Source: an uncultured Bacteroidota bacterium
Lineage (GTDB): Bacteria; Bacteroidota; Bacteroidia; Bacteroidales; P3
Direction of reading: 5' to 3'
Assembly (NCBI GenBank): GCA_902788805.1
Contig: CADALO010000001.1
Location: 186,001-250,000, forward strand
Length of the DNA: 64,000 nucleotides
Shown: positions 26,105-33,900 of the stretch, piece by piece
How positions within the stretch are numbered: position 1 is the stretch's first letter
Layout of the letters: each line of letters begins with the position of its first letter
Translations under genes and position numbers: made by a program
The notes under the pieces: generated by a model
The model's database searches: none
What the model was told of the DNA's origin: nothing
What the model saw: the letters and a program-made list of their open reading frames with translations, nothing else

Positions 26105-27352
26105 ATGAGACGATTACTTTGGATACTGATACCACTGATGCTTACCTCCTGTATAAAAGAATTGGAACAGGAGGGCATCTATACAGAGGGAACGGTGATA
26201 GGCCGTGTGGTGGAACGCACCTCGCAGCAACCCGTTGGAGGAATGACGGTACAGCTTGTGTCGGGCGATGCCACGTTGAGTGCCACTACTACATCAAACG
26301 ACGGAACTTTCAACCTTTCCATCACCGCCGAGCAGCAAGCTGATGGCTGCCGTGTGGTGGTCAGTGCAGATTCTCTTTATATCGGTTGTTCTGCTGATGT
26401 ACCGGCCGGAGGCTTTGGCCGTAAGGAATACGACCTCGGGGTGTTGTATGTCGATGGACCAGGTTTGCCTGTAGTGCATACCAATGTTGTTTCCACCGAT
26501 GCCGTCAGCGCCACGAGTGTCACCCTTTCCGGCAGTGTGACAGATGATTTGCGTTCCACTATTGTCAGTCGTGGTTTCGCCTACAGCACCTTGCAGTATC
26601 CAACACTATCTGACGGCAGTGTGAGTGTGGGTGGCACTTTGGGCGACTTCACTGCCACCGTCACAGGCTTGCAGCCATGTACCACCTACTATGTGCGAGC
26701 ATACGCCACCAATGGCGTAGGCACCGCCTACGGTGAGCAGCAGACCTTTGCTACCCCCAGTGGTCTGCCCACGGTGCAGACGGCCGATGAGGTCACTTTG
26801 ACAGGTAGCGGTACTGCTCAGTGTGGCGGCACCGTCACCAGCGACGGAGGCTTTACGGTCACCGCCCGCGGTGTCTGCTGGAGCGTTTCGCCTGAACCCA
26901 CGGTGAGCAACCTGCACAGTAGCGACGGCAACGGCTTGGGTACCTTCGTCAGCACCATAACAGGCCTGCAGCCATCTACTACCTACTATGTGCGTGCCTA
27001 TGCCACCAATGCCAACGGCACCGTCTATGGTGAGCAGCGCATCCTCACCACCCCCAGCGGACTTCCGACTGTGATAACGACTACTGCTACCAGTATTACT
27101 TCCAATAGTGCTGTCTGTGGTGGAAATGTCACATCAGATGGCGGATATACCGTCATCCAGCGTGGCGTTTGCTACAGTACCACTCCCAATCCCACTACCA
27201 GCGGTATGCATACCACCGACGGCAGTGGCACAGGCAGCTTTGTCAGCAATCTCACAGGCTTAACGGCTGGCACTACCTACTACTATAGAGCCTACGCCAC
27301 CAACGCCACCGGCACGGTGTATGGGGAGGAGCGAACGCTATCTACTAATTAA
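26105..27352 (+). CDS. Lipoprotein with carboxypeptidase-regulatory-like domain and three FN3-like repeats
   Basis: 415 residues. Lipobox LMLTSC near residue 11-16. Residues ~28-115 are a carboxypeptidase-regulatory-like beta domain (T-V-I-G-R-V-V-E-R ... V-G-G-M-T-V-Q-L). Three ~95-residue repeats follow, each with a R-G-V-C/R-G-F-A turn, L-x-G-F-V/T, L-x-P-x-T-T-Y-Y-V-R-A-Y-A-T-N and Y-G-E-Q/E. These are the Bacteroidetes FN3-like surface repeats. The last gene of the sigma-headed operon, 3 bp after its neighbour. Likely surface-exposed adhesin or scaffold, possibly a substrate of the transglutaminase-fold protein (inference). Confidence 0.8.
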   Translation: MRRLLWILIPLMLTSCIKELEQEGIYTEGTVIGRVVERTSQQPVGGMTVQLVSGDATLSATTTSNDGTFNLSITAEQQADGCRVVVSADSLYIGCSADVPAGGFGRKEYDLGVLYVDGPGLPVVHTNVVSTDAVSATSVTLSGSVTDDLRSTIVSRGFAYSTLQYPTLSDGSVSVGGTLGDFTATVTGLQPCTTYYVRAYATNGVGTAYGEQQTFATPSGLPTVQTADEVTLTGSGTAQCGGTVTSDGGFTVTARGVCWSVSPEPTVSNLHSSDGNGLGTFVSTITGLQPSTTYYVRAYATNANGTVYGEQRILTTPSGLPTVITTTATSITSNSAVCGGNVTSDGGYTVIQRGVCYSTTPNPTTSGMHTTDGSGTGSFVSNLTGLTAGTTYYYRAYATNATGTVYGEERTLSTN

Positions 27353-27532
27353 AAATTAAGAATTAAGAATTAAAAATTAGAGTTTGGCGATCAATTAGAT
27401 TTATGGATTTCCGCCGAGGCGGGGAGTGGATTAAAAATGGAAAGAACGAAAAATGCGTATTTACGCAAAAATTGTTTGTAATATGTATTTTTAGAGAGTA
27501 AAAAGTCGTGAAAAAATGGTTGGTTAATTGCG

Positions 27533-27641
27533 ATTTGGTGTCAAAACAGGTATTACGATAAATGTGATTTGGTGCAAAATTTTCAATTTAATAATTTGTA
27601 TTTGGTGTAAAATTTGTATATTTGCAAAGTTGAATTTGGTG
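27533..27641 (+). repeat. Four ATTTGGTG direct repeats spaced 33-34 bp
   Basis: Copies begin at 27533, 27567, 27600 and 27634 (spacing 34, 33, 34), each followed by T/C and an A-run (TCAAAA, CAAAA, TAAAA, CAATAA). The third copy lies between the -33 and -7 elements and the fourth in the leader 11 bp before the ATG of the ATPase gene. Confidence 0.75.
27595..27624 (+). promoter_or_regulatory. Promoter of the DUF4143-type ATPase gene
   Basis: TTTG at 27595-27598, 18 bp, TATATTTG at 27617-27624; the start codon follows at 27652. Confidence 0.65.
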
Positions 27642-27651
27642 CAATAAGATT

Positions 27652-29001
27652 ATGAAAAGAAAGATTTACAGCAAGTTATTGGATTGGAAAAGAACGCGAG
27701 GTGGCAAAACTGCCATTCTGATCGACGGTGCACGTCGTGTTGGTAAGAGCTACATCGTGGAAGAATTTGCCCAGAAGGAATATAAGTCCCATATTCTGAT
27801 AGACTTCAGCAAAGAGGACAAACAGCTGAAGATGTTGTTTGAGGAACAACTCACCGATCTGGATACATTCTTCCGAAAGCTCTCACTTATGAAGGACGTT
27901 AAGTTGTATCCGCGTGAGTCGGTCATAGTCTTCGACGAGGTGCAGCAATTTCCACCTGCCAGAGCCGCAATTAAACATCTTGTCAAGGATGGACGTTATG
28001 ACTATATCGAGACAGGTTCATTGGTCAGCATCAACCACAATGTGAAGAATATCGTCATCCCATCTGAAGAAGAACGCATAGATATGTATCCGATGGATTT
28101 TGAGGAATTCCTATGGGCTATGGGTAATGACGGCCTGATGGATTATATCAGAGACTGTTTTGAATCGCATAAACAAATGGGAGGAGCGCTGCATCGCAAG
28201 GCGATGGACCTGTTCCGACAATATATGATTGTCGGGGGAATGCCACAGGCGGTGGAAATATATGCAAAAGAGAAGGACTTCGACATAGTTGACCGCATCA
28301 AACGAAACATATTGAGCCTCTATCGTGCTGACATAAGCAAATATGCCGCAGGCTACGAGCAAAAGGTGACGCGGGTGTTTGACACCATACCGTCGCAGCT
28401 GCAGCGGCACGAGAAACGGTTCCACATCGGCGACCTCGAGAAGGGTGCTCGTACCAGGAGTTATGCCAATGCCTTCTTCTGGCTCGAAGAGTCGCGGGTG
28501 ATCAACGTCTGCTTTGCGGCCACCGAGCCAAACGTGGGACTGAACCTAAGCCGCGACGATGCCAAGCGGAAGATATATATGGCCGATACAGGACTGTTGA
28601 TAGCTATGGCCTTTGACGAGAAGGACATCCAGCAGGGACAGCTGTACAAAAAGCTGATGTTTGACAAGTTGGAGATAAACAAGGGTATGCTGGTAGAGAA
28701 TATTGTCGCCCAAATGCTGTGTGCGGCCGGCAATAGGCTTTATTTCTACTCCAATGCATCTCATAAAAAGGACGACAAGATGGAGATAGACTTCCTTGTC
28801 AGGAAGCCGTCGGTCACCTCGCGCCATAATATCTCACCTGTCGAAGTAAAGTCGTCGTCACGATATACGCTCACATCATTGGAGAAATACAGACGTAAAT
28901 ATTCGGAATACCTATCGACTCCCTATGTGATACATTCCAACGACTATATGGAAAAAAATGATGTCACATACGTCCCATTGTATATGACGCCGTTGATGTA
29001 A
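27652..29001 (+). CDS. AAA ATPase of the AAA_14/DUF4143 family
   Basis: 449 residues. The N-terminal AAA_14 domain carries Walker A G-A-R-R-V-G-K-S at 26-33 and Walker B-like V-I-V-F-D-E-V-Q-Q-F-P near 89-99 with a sensor T-G-S-L near 125. The C-terminal half has the DUF4143 nuclease-like fold: FFWLEESRVINVCFA, then E-N-I-V-A-Q-M-L near 350, E-I-D-F-L-V-R near 380 and S-P-V-E-V-K-S-S-S near 398, a PD-(D/E)xK-like arrangement. These ATPases are common, often horizontally spread in Bacteroidetes and of uncertain function. It is a single gene with its own promoter and iteron-like repeats. Confidence 0.85.
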   Translation: MKRKIYSKLLDWKRTRGGKTAILIDGARRVGKSYIVEEFAQKEYKSHILIDFSKEDKQLKMLFEEQLTDLDTFFRKLSLMKDVKLYPRESVIVFDEVQQFPPARAAIKHLVKDGRYDYIETGSLVSINHNVKNIVIPSEEERIDMYPMDFEEFLWAMGNDGLMDYIRDCFESHKQMGGALHRKAMDLFRQYMIVGGMPQAVEIYAKEKDFDIVDRIKRNILSLYRADISKYAAGYEQKVTRVFDTIPSQLQRHEKRFHIGDLEKGARTRSYANAFFWLEESRVINVCFAATEPNVGLNLSRDDAKRKIYMADTGLLIAMAFDEKDIQQGQLYKKLMFDKLEINKGMLVENIVAQMLCAAGNRLYFYSNASHKKDDKMEIDFLVRKPSVTSRHNISPVEVKSSSRYTLTSLEKYRRKYSEYLSTPYVIHSNDYMEKNDVTYVPLYMTPLM

Positions 29002-29083
29002 AATAGTATAAACCATTAAGTCAAACGAAAACCTACAGCGTATGTAACAGATAGATGACAGACAGATAACGAAAGCGGATAGA

Positions 29084-29250
29084 GCTATTCTTGGTCTTCG
29101 AATTTCCACCTTTGCCCGCTGATGCGGGGATACCACAATCGAGAATAGTCGGACGCGCACCGTCGCTGCGGTGTGGAATGACTACAATTGTTGGCGGAAG
29201 ACCACCCCCCCGAGAGAGCCATTCCACACCGTCTGTTTTTGCGCCACCGC
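29084..29250. repeat. Dispersed GTCATTCC-type structured repeat, copy 2
   Basis: Matches the copy at 22175-22345 block by block: GCTATTCTTGG, AATTTCCACC, GGGATACCACAATC, GAGAATAG, GTGTGGAATGACT, CATTCCACACC and a TTTTTGCGCCAC end. Contains an extra CCCGC/GCGGG hairpin at about 29115-29128. Spacing between blocks varies, while the blocks are kept. Confidence 0.65.
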
Positions 29251-29311
29251 ACAATAAAGAAAAGGAACTATGAAGAAAGGGCTAAATAAAACAGAAGAAT
29301 GTTATCAATCC

Positions 29312-29355
29312 TTCGGAGATGGTTCGGAGATCTTTCGATGGTCTTTCGACAAAGA
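29312..29355 (+). repeat. 11-bp direct array E
   Basis: Four consecutive units beginning TTCG at 29312, 29323, 29334 and 29345, exactly 11 bp apart (TTCGGAGATGG, TTCGGAGATCT, TTCGATGGTCT, TTCGACAAAGA). No full inverted arm follows, only one CGAA at 29361. Confidence 0.6.
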
Positions 29356-29471
29356 GTCGGCGAAGTGTTGTAGTGTGGGTGTTGATGATAAGTGAAATAG
29401 CTAAGAAGAAAAAACATTAAGAAAGATTGAAGAACATAGAAAGAATAATGTTTAACTAAAATAATCAACCG

Positions 29472-29819
29472 ATGAACAATAATGTAAGTTTTGAAAAAGA
29501 CGGCAAGACATATACCGTCATAGACAGTGGAACTTTGATTGTTCCTAGCAAAGGTTCAGTTACATTCTCAATTTATAACCTCCCTGTAAAGATGTTTATT
29601 AGAGAAGGTAATCATAATTCTTATAGGATTGATGATGGAGAAAGTTCGATTACAATTAATGTTGAGGTAACTCAAGGTGCAGATTTTGTAAGCACAACAG
29701 AGATGTTGGATATAGCATACGATGATGGTGGCACTATAGAATTAACTTTCTCTATCAAACAAATAGATAATGTCTCCTATTTTGTATTATATACTTGGTA
29801 TAAAACAAATTTGAATTAG
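29472..29819 (+). CDS. Small beta-rich protein of unknown function, AT-rich gene
   Basis: 115 residues, no signal peptide. Alternating hydrophobic strands (V-S-F-E-K-D-G-K-T-Y-T-V, S-I-T-I-N-V-E-V, I-E-L-T-F-S-I-K) predict an all-beta fold. Codon use is clearly richer in A/T than in genes outside 29.4-31.7 kb, which suggests recent acquisition. It is the first of five genes with gaps of 2, 13 and 3 bp and then a 4-nt overlap, so it is probably co-transcribed with the giant B-repeat protein. I do not recognise a family. Confidence 0.6.
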   Translation: MNNNVSFEKDGKTYTVIDSGTLIVPSKGSVTFSIYNLPVKMFIREGNHNSYRIDDGESSITINVEVTQGADFVSTTEMLDIAYDDGGTIELTFSIKQIDNVSYFVLYTWYKTNLN

Positions 29820-29821
29820 CT

Positions 29822-30157
29822 ATGGAAGAGAAAGTAGAATCAACAAGGAAAAGCAGTGTCTGTTTTATGGCTGCTTCAAAAACGCGCACCACTTTACCAA
29901 GAAGGAAAAACGATGAAGGTAACCTGAGTGACCCGAATCAGTTCAAGATGGAAATGGCAAAAATATATGCGGGATGGATAGGGAAAATGTTTGGTTATAA
30001 AGATGGTGCAGCCAGTAATATTGCCTTAATATTATCCCTTGTTTTAATTGTTGCCGCATTTTTTCTGAGCATATATAATATTATAAATATTTGGAGTGCA
30101 GTTATCTCACTTGTTTCATTAAGTGTTGGTTACCTTTTTGGAAGAAAACAGGGATAA
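29822..30157 (+). CDS. Small protein with two predicted membrane helices, unknown function
   Basis: 111 residues. The first ~65 are polar and basic (R-K-S-S-V, T-T-L-P-R-R-K) and contain Y-A-G-W-I-G-K-M-F-G-Y-K-D-G. Two helices follow at about 66-84 (IALILSLVLIVAAFFLSIY) and 88-105, ending in G-R-K-Q-G. A cytosolic domain with a C-terminal hairpin anchor is the simplest topology. AT-rich codons like its neighbours; 2 bp after the previous gene and 13 bp before the next. No family recognised. Confidence 0.6.
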   Translation: MEEKVESTRKSSVCFMAASKTRTTLPRRKNDEGNLSDPNQFKMEMAKIYAGWIGKMFGYKDGAASNIALILSLVLIVAAFFLSIYNIINIWSAVISLVSLSVGYLFGRKQG

Positions 30158-30170
30158 ATAATATTAAAAC

Positions 30171-30914
30171 ATGGAACTGATTGGTATTTCACTTAAGGCT
30201 TTAGATGTAATATTAACATCCATTTCAGTTGTGATTGGTTTTATACTATCATTTATTGGCATTCAGCAGACACGAAATGCAAGAAAAGAAATTGCAAACA
30301 ATCGCTCGAAAATGGAGGAAGAACACATAATGGGGAAATTGGTCAGTTATCTTAATAATACATATTTGACGTTCTGTTATACCGTTTTTGACAGTAATTC
30401 CAATGGATATAGTTCTGCAATTCCAATAGTAAACTATAATATTTTTGAAGTAGGTCGGTTGGCAGACTATGGGGATACTGGATATTTCTCTGAAAAAGAT
30501 AATGACAGTATTATGATGAACAGGACAAAATACGAATACGATACAGCAAAGGTAATGTTTGAAGAAGGTGTGATTAAGCTATTTGACCTTACTCAATACA
30601 TCAACAATCCGTATATGCCAAGAACAGTTGCTGATGAACTTTCTATATTCGTTGCTATGTTTCATGAAGAAGTAGAGTTGCCAATGAACACAATTGTTGG
30701 AAGAAATGAACTTGTATTGGTTCGACCTTTTAATAATGAAAAGCATTTTCAAATGAAAAAAGCAGTTAATGTTCAGGGGGATGCATACAAAACATGGTCA
30801 TCCCTGAAAGGCCATTCCAAGTCACTAACAGACGCAATTGTTAAATGGTACAATGACAATCACATTAAGAATATCAATTTAAGAATTGACTATAATCATA
30901 CTGGAGAATTATAA
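30171..30914 (+). CDS. Membrane-anchored protein of unknown function
   Basis: 247 residues. One N-terminal membrane helix (about 10-30: VILTSISVVIGFILSFIGI), then a basic coiled-coil-like stretch (TRNARKEIANNRSKMEEE) and a ~190-residue cytosolic domain with F-F-S/Y-F-S-E-K-D-N-D and L-F-D-L-T-Q-Y-I segments. The anchor plus short coiled coil recalls phage-defence or signalling membrane proteins such as DUF4760-like families, but no motif is decisive. AT-rich codons. 3 bp before the B-repeat gene. Confidence 0.6.
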   Translation: MELIGISLKALDVILTSISVVIGFILSFIGIQQTRNARKEIANNRSKMEEEHIMGKLVSYLNNTYLTFCYTVFDSNSNGYSSAIPIVNYNIFEVGRLADYGDTGYFSEKDNDSIMMNRTKYEYDTAKVMFEEGVIKLFDLTQYINNPYMPRTVADELSIFVAMFHEEVELPMNTIVGRNELVLVRPFNNEKHFQMKKAVNVQGDAYKTWSSLKGHSKSLTDAIVKWYNDNHIKNINLRIDYNHTGEL

Positions 30915-30917
30915 ATT

Positions 30918-33900
30918 ATGAAAAAGATACTAATAACATTATTGTTTGTTATTTCCTGTTTCTCTGCAAACACACAAACAGCTATTTCTATTGGTCCAGT
31001 CCATACATACGACTTTTCCGATACTTGTGAAAGTGGTCAAGTTTTGTATTACATTATCACAAGTGATTCGACTGTAAAGATAACATATCCTTGTAATTTA
31101 ATTATGGGAGAGATGTGTTGGTTTGACTATGGAGGTTATTATACTCATCAAGATCTTGTAAATGACCCATATCGATACTATCCACCATGTGGCAATGTTA
31201 ATACTCCAGGGCCGGGGTGGACACAAACTGCTGACTCCGTATGTCTTAGGTATTCTTATGTGTCCAGTTTAAGTATCGAAAAGCCTATTGGGAAGTTGGT
31301 TTTACCAAGTTCAGTAAGTATAAATGAGACAGAATACATTGTTACAGAAGTGGACGATTATACATTCTATTATTGTAATTTAACTAGAGTAGTTATTGCG
31401 ACATCTATTACAACTATTGGGAATTATGCGTTTGCAGGTAATCCACTGGATACGATATGGTTTAATGCAATAAACTGTAAGAAAATGAATAGTGGTACCG
31501 TGTTTGATGGATGTAATAATATTAGTCATATTGAGATTGCCAACAATGTACAACGTTTTCCCGATAGTGCATTTACTGTTTTCAATCACCTTTTGGATAC
31601 TATTCCTTGGAGTGATTCACTGCGATATGTGGGCACTTGGAATTTTTCTAACAGGAACGATCTGTCTGGTGACTTTACTATACCACATAGAATCGATACA
31701 ATAGCAGAAGGCGCATTCTCAAATTGTGACAACATCTTGTCTCTGAATACAAACAATGTAAAATACCTCGGCCGAAAAGCTTTCGCAGATTGCGACCGAC
31801 TTGTTTCTGTGACTCTTGGCGATTCAACACAAACTCTCGGTAGCGGTGCTTTCAGAGGCTGCTTTCGTTTGCAGAATATAGATTTGGGTGGTGTGACAAC
31901 TATCGGCGACAGTGCTTTCTGCGGTTGTGTGCGATTGGAAAGACCAGAGCTGTCGGCAAACCTAACATCCATCGGAACACGTGCATTCGATAACTGCAAC
32001 CTGCTGGCGGGAAAGCTGACATTCCCAGCCACCATTACCAATATCGGCGACTATGCCTATAGCGGGATAGGTACTATTACAGGAATAGATATGCTCGGAG
32101 CAACACCACCAACTATCTATGCCCACACCTTCGCCTCGGTGAGCAACAGCACGCCGGTCAGCGTGCCTTGCGGTGCTGTAATGAACTATTATACCACCAA
32201 CTACTGGGAGAATTTCTCCACCATCGTGGAGGCTCCGCCTTACAAGCTCACGGTGAGCACGAACAACGAGACGATGGGCAGTGCCTCTGTCAGCCAGCAG
32301 CCCACCTGCAACAACCACTCGGCCATCATCCAGGCGACGGCAGAGACGGGCTTCCACTTCCTGCAGTGGAACGACGGCAACGGCACCAACCCACGTACCA
32401 TCCAGATGACGCAGGACAGCACTTTCACCGCCATCTTCGTGCCCAACAACAGCTATATAGTCATTGAGCCCAACAACCCGACAATGGGCAGTACAACAGG
32501 TACCGGCACCTACGGCTACAATGCCCCGGTGACGATGACGGCGACAGCCTACAGCGGCTACCACTTCCTGAAATGGAACGATGGCAACACACAGAACCCA
32601 CGCTATATGGCTGCGGTGCGCGACACCACCTTCACTGCCATCTTCGTGAGCAATGTGAGCACCATCACCGTCAGCAACGCCAACCCCGACTGGGGCAACG
32701 TTGGTGGCAGCGGCGTTTATTACTATCAGAACTTGGTGAGCCTAACGGCAACGCCCAACTACGGCTACCACTTCAGCCAATGGAACGACGGCAACACACA
32801 AAACCCGCGTAGCATAACTATAATCCAAGACTCATCATTTACAGCCTTTTTCGCATTGAATACATACAATGTTGTCGCCAACAGCAACAGTACAACTATG
32901 GGTAGTGTGTCTGGCGGCGGAAGTTATACCTACCTGCACGAGATGTCGTTGACGGCCACACCCGCCTACGGTTATCACTTCGTGCAATGGAACGACCAGA
33001 ACACCGACAACCCGCGTACCATCACAGTGACACGCGACTCGGCATTCACCGCCCAGTTTGCAGCCAATAGTTATACCATCACCTCTGAACCAAACGACCC
33101 GACTATGGGCAGTGCCTACGGCAGCGGTACCTATAACTTCAATACTTCTGCCACACTGACGGCAGTGGCGGAATACGGCTACCACTTCACGCAGTGGAGC
33201 GACGGCGTGACCGACAATCCGCGTACCATCACAGTGCAGAACTCCGCTACCTACACGGCGCAGTTCGAGATCAACAGCTATATCCTCACCGTTCAGAGCA
33301 GCAACCCTGCCATAGGCACCACCAGTGGTGGCGGCAGCTACAACTACTTGACGCCGGTGAATATCACAGCAATCCCCAACGCTGGCTACCACTTTACCCA
33401 ATGGAGCGACGGTAACACCGACAATCCGCGTCTGGTGAGCGTCACGCAGAACGCTACCTACACGGCACAATTCGCCATCAACAGCTATGCAGTCGGAGTA
33501 TACTGCAACAACACCAGTATGGGCAGCGTGAGCGGCAGTGGCACCTATAATTACAACAGCACTGCTACGCTGATGGCCACCGCCTATTATGGCTACCACT
33601 TCGTGCAATGGCAGGATGGCAACACGGAGAACCCGCGCAGCGTGGTTGTGACCGACTCGGCGCAATTCACGGCGGAGTTCACATATAACAGCTATCTCGT
33701 TACTGCCAACAGCAGCAACGTTACCCTCGGCAGCGTAACGGGTGGCGGCTCGTATAATTACCTCTCGCAGGTGGCATTGACGGCAGTGCCTGTGCCGCAC
33801 TACCACTTCACTATGTGGAACGACAGCATTGAGGACAACCCGAGGACCATCACCGTGACACGCGATACAATACTGACTGCCCATTTTGCCATTGACAGAC

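Larger units (their letters stand above)
27353..27651. other. 299-bp AT-rich intergenic region with iteron-like repeats
   Basis: Starts with tandem AATTAAGAATT-type heptamers (27352-27380), followed by a small CCGCC/GGCGG hairpin at 27411-27422 next to GGATTTCC and AGTGGATT, which may be a remnant of the dispersed repeat found at 22175. The second half carries four ATTTGGTG copies and a promoter. Confidence 0.6.
29002..29471. other. 470-bp intergenic region with two repeat elements
   Basis: No convincing gene. It holds the dispersed repeat copy 2 (29084-29250) and an 11-bp direct array (29312-29355). A 41-codon frame at 29270-29395 covers the array and is read as chance. Confidence 0.65.

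Noticed and set aside
29270..29395. 41-codon frame after the dispersed repeat
   Set aside because: It consists mainly of the 11-bp direct array; no signal peptide or domain, and it has no spacing to neighbours that suggests a gene.
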